Shown: positions 1-5,945 of the stretch, piece by piece
How positions within the stretch are numbered: the first letter of the stretch is position 1
How the letters are laid out: each line of letters starts with the position of its first letter
Assembly (NCBI GenBank): GCA_003135585.1
Contig: PLCH01000180.1
Coordinates: forward strand, 1-8,697
DNA: 8,697 nt
From: Chitinophagaceae bacterium
Lineage (GTDB): Bacteria > Bacteroidota > Bacteroidia > Chitinophagales > Chitinophagaceae
Direction of reading: 5' to 3'
The notes under the pieces: generated by a model
The model's database searches: none
Told to the model about the DNA's origin: nothing
Seen by the model: the letters and a program-made list of their open reading frames with translations, nothing else
Translations under genes and position numbers: made by a program

Positions 1-79
1 TTTTTTACATAGCAGTTAAGGACAACTTTAGCAATTTGCCTACTGATAGATTTTATTAAACCTATTATTCCTGCTTACA

Positions 80-1084
80 ATGATGCAATTCAATAGATCT
101 TCCAAAAGTAATTTATTCGGGTATCCCTTAGCAGTCTCGCTTATTATGGTGATTTGTACGGGTGCTAATCTTTTTAATGTTCAGGTCTTGCTGGCCCAGG
201 AAGCAAAGAAGGCTGCTGGAACAAAAACCACTGTCCAGCTGACCCCGAAACAAGCAAAAGCACTCGAAGGGGTATTCCAATCTTCCGGTAATCATGATAT
301 GTATGTAAGGTTCACTCCAAAAGAGAATGGACTTGTTGCTAAACTACTCTGGAATAACAGAGAAATACGACTGACAGCAGAATCAGACTTGATTTTTGTT
401 AATAATAAAGCAGGTGAAAACGGACCCCTGCGTATTAAGTTCAGAAAGGACTCTACAGGTTCCGTTACCCAAGTATACGTTGGTGGCGATGATTTATGGA
501 ATAGAGTGAAGGGTTATAAGCCTGAGGTAAAAAAAGAGATGGAACATACACCAGAGCAACTCAAACCGTTCGAAGGTTTATACCAGTTTCAAAATGATAG
601 CGGAAGATTTATACAGTTTACCGTAAAGGGGAATATTTTGGTTCTAAAACAGCATTGGGATGGCAATGAAATCCATTTTGTGCCGCAATCTGAATTACAA
701 TTTTTTAGTAAGGTGGTGCCATTATTTTCTCTGACATTCACAAAGGACAAGAACGGGGAGATCACACAGGTGTTGGCATTTAAAAGGGATCTGTGGGATA
801 AAGTGAAAAAGTATCATCCTACCTATGAGCAGTTAAAGGCGCTTGAAGGAAAATTCCAATTCAAAGATGATTTGGATAATTATTTACAAATAACAGCAAA
901 GGAAAATAATTTGGTTGTAAAACAGCTTTGGGACGGTAAGGAAATAATCCTTGAACCCCAAACAGAAACATATTTTTATAATAACGATCAATCCTATCCA
1001 CTTCAGATTATTAAAAACAAGGAAGGAGCTGTTATACAGGTGGAGGTGTTAGGCATTGACTTGTTTAATAAGGTGAAGGATTGA
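80..1084 (+). CDS. Exported protein of three tandem DUF3471-like domains
   Basis: Function unknown. Seen: a 334-aa protein with a basic N-terminus, a hydrophobic stretch at about residues 15-39 and a likely signal peptidase site near LLAQ-EA (38-42), so it is predicted to be exported. The mature part is almost entirely three copies of one unit, at residues 54-148, 156-247 and 248-334. Each opens with a T-x-x-Q-x-K-x-x-E-G-x-[FY]-Q motif (ALEGVFQ, PFEGLYQ, ALEGKFQ), has a central [LH]W-[DN]-[GN]-x-EI, then K-[DN]-x-x-G-x-[VI]-x-QV, and closes with DL[WF][ND][KR]VK. The pattern resembles the small beta-rich DUF3471-type domain often found at the C-terminus of Bacteroidota serine hydrolases; here no catalytic domain accompanies it. 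ATG codons at 80 and 83 are both possible starts. A membrane-anchored or periplasmic binding role is only a guess. The family resemblance is from memory of the pattern, not a search. Confidence 0.85.
   Translation: MMQFNRSSKSNLFGYPLAVSLIMVICTGANLFNVQVLLAQEAKKAAGTKTTVQLTPKQAKALEGVFQSSGNHDMYVRFTPKENGLVAKLLWNNREIRLTAESDLIFVNNKAGENGPLRIKFRKDSTGSVTQVYVGGDDLWNRVKGYKPEVKKEMEHTPEQLKPFEGLYQFQNDSGRFIQFTVKGNILVLKQHWDGNEIHFVPQSELQFFSKVVPLFSLTFTKDKNGEITQVLAFKRDLWDKVKKYHPTYEQLKALEGKFQFKDDLDNYLQITAKENNLVVKQLWDGKEIILEPQTETYFYNNDQSYPLQIIKNKEGAVIQVEVLGIDLFNKVKD
239..1081 (+). repeat. Three tandem ~90-residue domain repeats in the first gene
   Basis: Repeat 1 spans bases 239-523, repeat 2 spans 545-820 and repeat 3 spans 821-1081. 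Repeats 2 and 3 are closest to each other (shared LKQ or VKQ, then [HL]WDG-x-EI). Repeat 1 is the most diverged and is followed by a short charged linker (EVKKEME). The copies differ throughout at the DNA level, so this is an old internal triplication rather than a recent slippage event. Confidence 0.85.
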
Positions 1085-1160
1085 GAGGTTCTTTTTTTTC
1101 CTGACATTTCATCTTTTTTGGTGATCTCCAAAAGCTATTGCCAACCCTGGGATGAAGAAC

Positions 1161-1213
1161 AAAAAAGGCAATTGCCTTCTTCGGTTTTTCGTTGCCGATA
1201 GCGGCCATTTTTT
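1161..1213 (+). terminator. Possible terminator region after the first gene
   Basis: Two short hairpins lie in tandem here. AAGGC-AATT-GCCTT (1165-1178) is followed after five bases by a T5 run. GCCG-ATAG-CGGC (1194-1205) is followed by CATTTTTT (T6 at 1208-1213). Both stems are short (5 and 4 bp), so this is a weak but plausible Rho-independent terminator between two same-strand genes. Confidence 0.35.
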
Positions 1214-1291
1214 CCTGCGAATGCGGCTACTTTTATTGAACTATTTTTATTATCTTGTTTGTAAATAACCCCAAGTTCATAAACCACCTTG

Positions 1292-4200
1292 ATGAAAAAA
1301 TTCATTTTTTTTCTTATCGGCATATTATTCAATGTACTTCAAGTTTTTGCCCAACCCGTTATTAACAATTTTGCTCCAGGCTCAGGTCCCATTGGGACAA
1401 TTGTAACCATAAAGGGGACAGGATTTAGCACAACCTCGACCAATAATATCGTCTTTATGGGTGCGGTAAAAGCCAATGTATCGACCGCTACAGATACTAC
1501 TCTGATTATTATAGTTCCGGCTGGGGCAACCTATATGCCAGTCAGCGTTACCACCAATAACCTCACAGCCTATTCTATTAACCCCTTTATTGTAACATTT
1601 GCGGGAGGAGGGGGTCCATTCATATCGACTTCTTTTATGCCAAAGTCGGATATTAAAACGGGAATGTATCCGCATAGCGATATTTTGGCTGATCTTGACG
1701 GAGACGGTAAACCCGATCTATTTGTTTCTAAAGGAAGTTCAAATACCGCTGGCGTATTTCGAAACACAAGCTCCGGCGGAAATATATCTTTTGCAACGGA
1801 ATTGGATCTGGCAGCCACTGGAAATAATCACGAAGGTACAGCGCTAGGTGATCTGGACGGGGACGGCAAACCGGATATAGTGCTTACGAATAGTAATGGA
1901 ACTAACTCTGTTTCTGTCTTCAGAAACACGAGTACAGTTGGTAGCATCTCATTTTCTGCAAAGATGGATTTTCCTGTTGTCAATGGGCCTTATTCTGTTG
2001 CAGTGGGGGATTTGGATGGTGACGGGAAACCTGATCTTGTAATCGCAAATAATGGCGCAAACCAGATATCCGTCTACAGAAATACAAGTACCCCTGGAAA
2101 TATATCATTTGATGCGAGAATTGATTTTACAGTCGGCACGAATCCATATAGTATTGCCATTGCGGACCTGGATGGAGACGGTAAGGCTGACCTGGCAATA
2201 ACAACGCAGGGGTCTAGCTCGGCGTTGTCTGTAATGAAAAACACATCCACGGCTGGGGTCCTTTCCTTCGATCAGCCAATAAATTATGCAACACTTGCGG
2301 GTTCCTTCGTCGTTTCTGTTGGCGATTTGGATGGGGATGGCAAGCCCGACCTCGCAGCAGCAAGCAGCTCTTCCAATTCTGTGACCGTTATTAGAAATAC
2401 GAGTACTCCGGGAAATCTTTCCTTTGGTTCACAACAAAATTTTGCAACAGGGAATTATCCAGTTTGTGTTTCCATCAGTGATCTGGATGGAGATGGCAGG
2501 CCGGACATGGTAACGTCTAACCGGTTTACGAACAATGTCTCAGCCTTGAGAAATATAAGCACAGTGGGTGCGATTTCCTTTGAAATTCATGTTGACTATG
2601 ATGTGGATACTGACCCTTTTTATGTAGCCATCGGCGATCTGGACGGAGATGGAAGACCCGATATAGTGGCAGCAAATTCGGCTTCCACAGCTGTTTGCGT
2701 TTTGAGGAATATTATCAATGCCAACCTTGCTGCAGTTGTCAATTCATTTACTCCGACTTCGGGTATCAGCGGCACAGTAGTAAAAATAAAGGGTTCTAAT
2801 TTTACCGGGGCTACAGGCGTTACATTTGGTGGTACGCCAGCTTCCTCCTTCACCGTTGATTCATCCACGGGCATTACTGCAATTGTGGGAGCGGGGGCAA
2901 GTGGTGGGCTAGCCATAACGACAAGTTACGGAACCTCAACACTTGCAGGATTTAGTTTCAATGGCCCAATTATAACCTCTTTCACACCAACTGTCGGTGT
3001 TACCGGGACGATTATAACAATTACGGGCTCAAATTTTATTCATGTTATTGATGTGAAATTCGGCGGAATCCCGGCATCATCTTTTACAATAGGTTCATCG
3101 ACAAGCGTAACTGCAACCGTCGGAACAGGATCCAGCGGAAGTGTGACCATTACGACCGACAGCGGAACAGCGACACAGCAAGGATTTAGCTACGGAGCGC
3201 CGAGTATTACTACCTTTACACCCACCTCAGGCCCAGCCGGATCTGTTATTACAATCTCCGGGATGAACTTCGATCCCTCCCTCTCAGGGAATATTGTTTT
3301 CTTTGGTGCGGTAAAGGCCGTCATATCTTCTGCTACTCCCGTACAATTAGATGTTATCGTTCCTACTGGAGCCACCTACCAACCTATTAGTGTTACCACT
3401 AATAATCTTACTGCTTTTTCAACGCTTCCATTTACTGTAACCTTTCCAAGCAGCAACCGTGCGATATCGGCCAGTTCGTTTTCTGTGGTTGGCAATTATG
3501 GGACAGGAGTATATCCTTCCGCAATTTCCATTGGTGATTTGGATGGGGATGGCAAGTCTGATTTAATCGTGGTCAATAGCATTGGCAACAGTATTTCGAT
3601 CTTGCAAAATCTAAGCCGGGTAGGAGCTGTTTCCTTTAACACAAAAATAGACCTGAGTACTGGCCCAGATCCCAAGAGAGTGGCTATTGGTGACCTGGAT
3701 GGAGACGGGAAACCTGATATAGTAGTGGTTAATTTTAATGCAGGGAACGCAAGCTCAATTTCAATATTCAAAAATACGAGCACAAATGGGATAATTTCAT
3801 TTGCACCCAAAGCAGATTATTCTACGGGTAATGGCTCAATCGGTATTTGTATTGCAGATATGAATGGAGATGGTAAACCTGATCTTATCGTAACAAGCGG
3901 TAACTCCGGTATATTTTCAATATTCCAAAATATTACCTTATCAACGGGGACCATTTCCTTTGCTGCAAAACAGGACTATCTACTTCTGAGCCACCCCGAT
4001 AATATCGCGACTGCTGATCTGGACAATGATGGGAAACCTGATCTTATTACCTCCAATTTCAGTGGCAACAGTATTTCAATATTCAGGAATATGAGCACAG
4101 GAGGAAACCTTTCGTTGGGGCCTGAGATTGACTATGCAGTAGGCGTAAACCCAACATATGTTACTACCGGCGACCTGGACGGAGATGGTAAACTTGATTT

Positions 4201-5503
4201 GGCAGTGGCAAATTATACTTCGGGCACCATTTCATTTTTTAAGAATTACAGCAATACCGGCTCTGTTTTATTAGGCGGCAGGCAGGATTACCCATTGGCA
4301 ACATCGACTATTTCTTTTGGCGACCTGAATGGTGACGGGAAAATTGACCTTTGTGCCGGAAGAGGCCTTTTGGGGGATATCTCTCTACTTGAAAATATTT
4401 ATAGCGGAAATGGAGCCTTTTCTTTTGCACCCAATGTAGATTTTACAACAGGCAATTTTGATACCTACGCTAGTATAGGTGACCTGGACGGAGACGGCAA
4501 GCCTGACCTGGCAGTTGTTAATACCGTTCTTAATACTGTCACCATATTAATAAACAAAATAGGCGCCCCGGAAATTGCATCTATGTCCAGCACGACGGGC
4601 GTGATGGGGACCCTGATCAAGCTTACCGGCAATAATTTTACAGGTGCTACTTCTGTAAGTTTCGGCGGGACTTCTGCCGATTCATTCAGGGTTATTTCAT
4701 CCACAGAGATCGATGCGGTGGTTGGGGCAGGAGCATCCGGAGATATCACCGTCACATCCCCTTTTGGAACAGGTCGTATTGGAAGCTTTAATTTTATTCC
4801 TGAAATTAATGCCGGGGGACCTTCTGCTTTCTGCAAAGACGGATCTGTAATTTTCTCCTCTACTGCCGCTGCCAATAATCAATGGTATAAAGATGGAATT
4901 GCAATTAATGGAGATACTTCCAATACTTATCAGGCGAATGCGGGCGGCACCTATACTGTAAAAGTGACTGCTAATGGGATTACCACCTCATCTATTTCCG
5001 GGATAAGTGTAACCGTGTTAACTGTTCCATCGCCAGGTATAACAAGAAATGAAAACAACGGCCTTGTATCAAGTGACACAACTGGTAATCAATGGTATTT
5101 CAATGGAAATATAATTACAGGTGCTACAGATCAAACCTATCAACCTTCGCAAAGTGGCAGCTATACGGTAAGAAATACCCTAAATGGTTGCATGAGTGAT
5201 TTTTCGATTCCCTACAATTTTGAATTAACCGGCATGATAAATTTAGGTAATGGTCAATACATCAATCTTTATCCGAACCCCGTAGGGGAGGCCCTGAATT
5301 TGAGCTGGAATATCAACGGCATGCGTTTGTTGAATATAGAGATAATGGATGCCCAGGGGAGGCAGTTACAAACAAATCAGAGCCTCCAGAATGGTACGGT
5401 TATAGATTTATCAGGGCTTGCAAAAGGCATTTATTTTATAAGAATTTACAGTTACAACCAATATAAGATCAACAAAACTGTAAGAATTCTAAAGGTAAAC
5501 TAG
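1292..5503 (+). CDS. T9SS-secreted FG-GAP/VCBS and IPT/TIG repeat surface protein
   Basis: Large secreted or cell-surface protein, 1403 aa; probable adhesion or ligand-binding role, partner unknown. Domains in order: signal peptide 1-21 (cleavage after VFAQ); IPT/TIG domain A1 22-103; seven FG-GAP/VCBS repeats about 104-480; IPT/TIG domains B1 (481-558) and B2 (559-636); IPT/TIG A2 637-718; seven more FG-GAP/VCBS repeats about 719-1092; IPT/TIG B3 1093-1171; two Ig-like segments with QWY cores at W1198 and W1268; C-terminal T9SS type A sorting domain about 1326-1403 (YPNP, then GLAKGIYFIRI). Each of the 14 repeats carries a DxDGDGxxD-type calcium-binding loop, starting at residues 134, 187, 240, 292, 345, 397, 449, 749, 801, 856, 909, 961, 1011 and 1064. 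Seven repeats fit one beta-propeller, so two propellers are inferred. I take ATG 1292 as the start; a TTG at 1289 adds one codon but is unnecessary. The T9SS signal predicts transfer across the outer membrane and removal of the C-terminal domain. The gene stands alone. Confidence 0.93.
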   Translation: MKKFIFFLIGILFNVLQVFAQPVINNFAPGSGPIGTIVTIKGTGFSTTSTNNIVFMGAVKANVSTATDTTLIIIVPAGATYMPVSVTTNNLTAYSINPFIVTFAGGGGPFISTSFMPKSDIKTGMYPHSDILADLDGDGKPDLFVSKGSSNTAGVFRNTSSGGNISFATELDLAATGNNHEGTALGDLDGDGKPDIVLTNSNGTNSVSVFRNTSTVGSISFSAKMDFPVVNGPYSVAVGDLDGDGKPDLVIANNGANQISVYRNTSTPGNISFDARIDFTVGTNPYSIAIADLDGDGKADLAITTQGSSSALSVMKNTSTAGVLSFDQPINYATLAGSFVVSVGDLDGDGKPDLAAASSSSNSVTVIRNTSTPGNLSFGSQQNFATGNYPVCVSISDLDGDGRPDMVTSNRFTNNVSALRNISTVGAISFEIHVDYDVDTDPFYVAIGDLDGDGRPDIVAANSASTAVCVLRNIINANLAAVVNSFTPTSGISGTVVKIKGSNFTGATGVTFGGTPASSFTVDSSTGITAIVGAGASGGLAITTSYGTSTLAGFSFNGPIITSFTPTVGVTGTIITITGSNFIHVIDVKFGGIPASSFTIGSSTSVTATVGTGSSGSVTITTDSGTATQQGFSYGAPSITTFTPTSGPAGSVITISGMNFDPSLSGNIVFFGAVKAVISSATPVQLDVIVPTGATYQPISVTTNNLTAFSTLPFTVTFPSSNRAISASSFSVVGNYGTGVYPSAISIGDLDGDGKSDLIVVNSIGNSISILQNLSRVGAVSFNTKIDLSTGPDPKRVAIGDLDGDGKPDIVVVNFNAGNASSISIFKNTSTNGIISFAPKADYSTGNGSIGICIADMNGDGKPDLIVTSGNSGIFSIFQNITLSTGTISFAAKQDYLLLSHPDNIATADLDNDGKPDLITSNFSGNSISIFRNMSTGGNLSLGPEIDYAVGVNPTYVTTGDLDGDGKLDLAVANYTSGTISFFKNYSNTGSVLLGGRQDYPLATSTISFGDLNGDGKIDLCAGRGLLGDISLLENIYSGNGAFSFAPNVDFTTGNFDTYASIGDLDGDGKPDLAVVNTVLNTVTILINKIGAPEIASMSSTTGVMGTLIKLTGNNFTGATSVSFGGTSADSFRVISSTEIDAVVGAGASGDITVTSPFGTGRIGSFNFIPEINAGGPSAFCKDGSVIFSSTAAANNQWYKDGIAINGDTSNTYQANAGGTYTVKVTANGITTSSISGISVTVLTVPSPGITRNENNGLVSSDTTGNQWYFNGNIITGATDQTYQPSQSGSYTVRNTLNGCMSDFSIPYNFELTGMINLGNGQYINLYPNPVGEALNLSWNINGMRLLNIEIMDAQGRQLQTNQSLQNGTVIDLSGLAKGIYFIRIYSYNQYKINKTVRILKVN
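1601..2731 (+). repeat. First block of seven FG-GAP/VCBS repeats
   Basis: Seven repeats of 52-53 residues, each with a conserved [DE]-x-D-GDG-[KR]-x-D-type loop (DLDGDGKPD or close variants) and usually a following RNTS-x-x-G-x-[IL]SF segment. Loop codons start at 1691, 1850, 2009, 2165, 2324, 2480 and 2636. All seven loops keep every expected acidic ligand. The regular spacing and the count of seven predict one closed beta-propeller with calcium ions in the loops. Confidence 0.88.
3446..4567 (+). repeat. Second block of seven FG-GAP/VCBS repeats
   Basis: Seven repeats of 50-55 residues with loop codons starting at 3536, 3692, 3857, 4016, 4172, 4322 and 4481. This block is less regular than the first: loop 3 is DMNGDGKPD, loop 4 is DLDNDGKPD and loop 6 is DLNGDGKID. 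The Asn residues can still ligate calcium, so function is probably kept, but this copy appears to be under looser constraint. Confidence 0.87.
5267..5500 (+). other. T9SS type A C-terminal sorting domain (within CDS)
   Basis: The last ~78 residues (1326-1403) show the usual order of the Por secretion system sorting domain: LYPNPVGEALNL, then IEIMDAQGRQL, then IDLSGLAKGIYFIRI and a basic tail ending in KTVRILKVN. In this family the domain targets the protein to the type IX system and is then cut off, often with attachment to A-type lipopolysaccharide. It also gives the strongest taxonomic clue in the window. Confidence 0.93.
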
Positions 5504-5598
5504 GATGCCTGCCTGATTATAGGGTCCGGAAATACTCCGATTGTAAAGGAACGGAAGGCTCCGATAAAGGTTCCAGATATTCCTGCAGGAACGCGGCA

Positions 5599-5638
5599 GC
5601 GATTGTCAGAATCTTATCAATATCGCTTCAGAGTTTTT
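5599..5638 (+). terminator. Possible terminator after the surface-protein gene
   Basis: GCGATTG (5599-5605) pairs with CAATATCGC (5618-5626) with a two-base bulge and a 12-base loop. A T5 run follows at 5634-5638. The stem is imperfect and seven bases separate it from the T run, so the call is weak. Confidence 0.3.
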
Positions 5639-5743
5639 AAACCACCCCCAAGTTTCCATTCTATTTATCCATTGGAAGCTTATCCAGGGAGGATAATACA
5701 TTCCTTTAATAATTGTGCTGGTCTGTCTTTGTGAAATCATAAA

Positions 5744-5787
5744 TAGCGAAAAACGCTAAAGCCATCAATTTCGATGGTTGATTTAGC
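5744..5787. promoter_or_regulatory. Overlapping, mutually exclusive hairpins upstream of the glycosidase
   Basis: TAGCG-AAAAA-CGCTA (5744-5758) is a perfect 5-bp hairpin. A second, larger hairpin pairs GCTAA (5755-5759) with TTAGC (5783-5787) and encloses ATCAA (5764-5768) with TTGAT (5778-5782); an alternative inner stem is CCATC (5762-5766) with GATGG (5773-5777). Because 5755-5758 is used by both, the two outer structures cannot form together. Whether this is a regulatory leader, a terminator or chance cannot be decided: it lies ~160 bp before the start codon and upstream of the predicted promoter. Confidence 0.35.
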
Positions 5788-5793
5788 CTTATT

Positions 5794-5811
5794 AACTGGT
5801 TGGCCCCAGTT
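5794..5811. repeat. Inverted repeat AACTGG-N6-CCAGTT
   Basis: A perfect 6-bp inverted repeat with a 6-base loop (TTGGCC). A very similar element, ACTGG-N7-CCAGT, sits just after the glycosidase gene at 8098-8114. It could be an operator or a hairpin; no T run follows that would make it a clear terminator. Confidence 0.4.
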
Positions 5812-5912
5812 ATTTCTATTAGGCATCCTATTTTTCGAATATAGAACCGACAGCATTTTTATATTTCCCGGTTGGATACGGCATTTTAGAAATTATAAAG
5901 GACCAGGTTCAA

Positions 5913-5920
5913 TAACTTTG
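5913..5920 (+). promoter_or_regulatory. Bacteroidota-type -7 box for the glycosidase gene
   Basis: TAACTTTG matches the TAnnTTTG -7 consensus of the Bacteroidota primary sigma factor exactly and lies 25 bp before the ATG at 5946. The expected -33 TTTG is poor: only TTTA at 5885-5888, with a 24-base spacer. The transcript leader would be about 20 bases and AT-rich, without a Shine-Dalgarno sequence, as is normal in this phylum. Confidence 0.45.
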
Positions 5921-5945
5921 ACAAAATTAATTTGAAAAACCTATT

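Larger units (their letters stand above)
1355..4804 (+). repeat. Duplicated ~1.6-kb module: IPT-A, seven VCBS repeats, IPT-B
   Basis: Unit 1 covers residues 22-558 (1355-2965) and unit 2 covers 637-1171 (3200-4804). Equivalent landmarks are offset by an almost constant 612-617 residues: IPT-A 22 to 637, first calcium loop 134 to 749, seventh calcium loop 449 to 1064, IPT-B 481 to 1093. The two IPT-A domains share NIVFxGAVKA, VP-x-GATY and VTTNNLTA. The units are separated by one additional IPT-B domain at 2966-3199. DNA identity is clearly lower than protein similarity, so the duplication is not recent. Confidence 0.85.
5504..5945. other. 442-bp intergenic region without a gene
   Basis: No start codon with a credible reading frame, no RNA gene and no known repeat is visible. 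The region does contain a 12-bp perfect palindrome (TTCCTGCAGGAA, 5580-5591), a possible terminator for the upstream gene (5599-5638), a cluster of overlapping hairpins (5744-5811) and a probable promoter for the glycosidase gene (5913-5920). The first ~130 bp are richer in G+C than the rest. Confidence 0.6.

Noticed and set aside
137..160. Possible lipoprotein box around C26 in the first gene
   Set aside because: The residues before the cysteine (MVI-C) lack the small residue required at -1, and the hydrophobic segment continues past it to a better signal peptidase I site.
1289..1291. TTG start one codon before the ATG of the surface-protein gene
   Set aside because: ATG at 1292 begins a standard MKKF signal peptide; nothing favours the rarer TTG.
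1135..1332. Minus-strand 65-aa frame overlapping the start of the surface-protein gene
   Set aside because: It overlaps the signal peptide codons of a well-supported gene, covers the probable terminator, and has no recognisable features.
1691..2662. Regularly spaced near-identical motifs that could suggest a repeat array such as CRISPR
   Set aside because: The motifs are in-frame protein repeats spaced 156-159 bp apart, with synonymous variation; a CRISPR array would have exact repeats with 30-40 bp spacers.
4465..4875. Long minus-strand open frames opposite the surface-protein gene (also 2620-2916, 3190-3375, 3496-3810, 1570-1818)
   Set aside because: They are the complement of the DLDGDGKPD-encoding repeats, giving recurrent SGLPSPSRSP strings, and have no start context or domain of their own.
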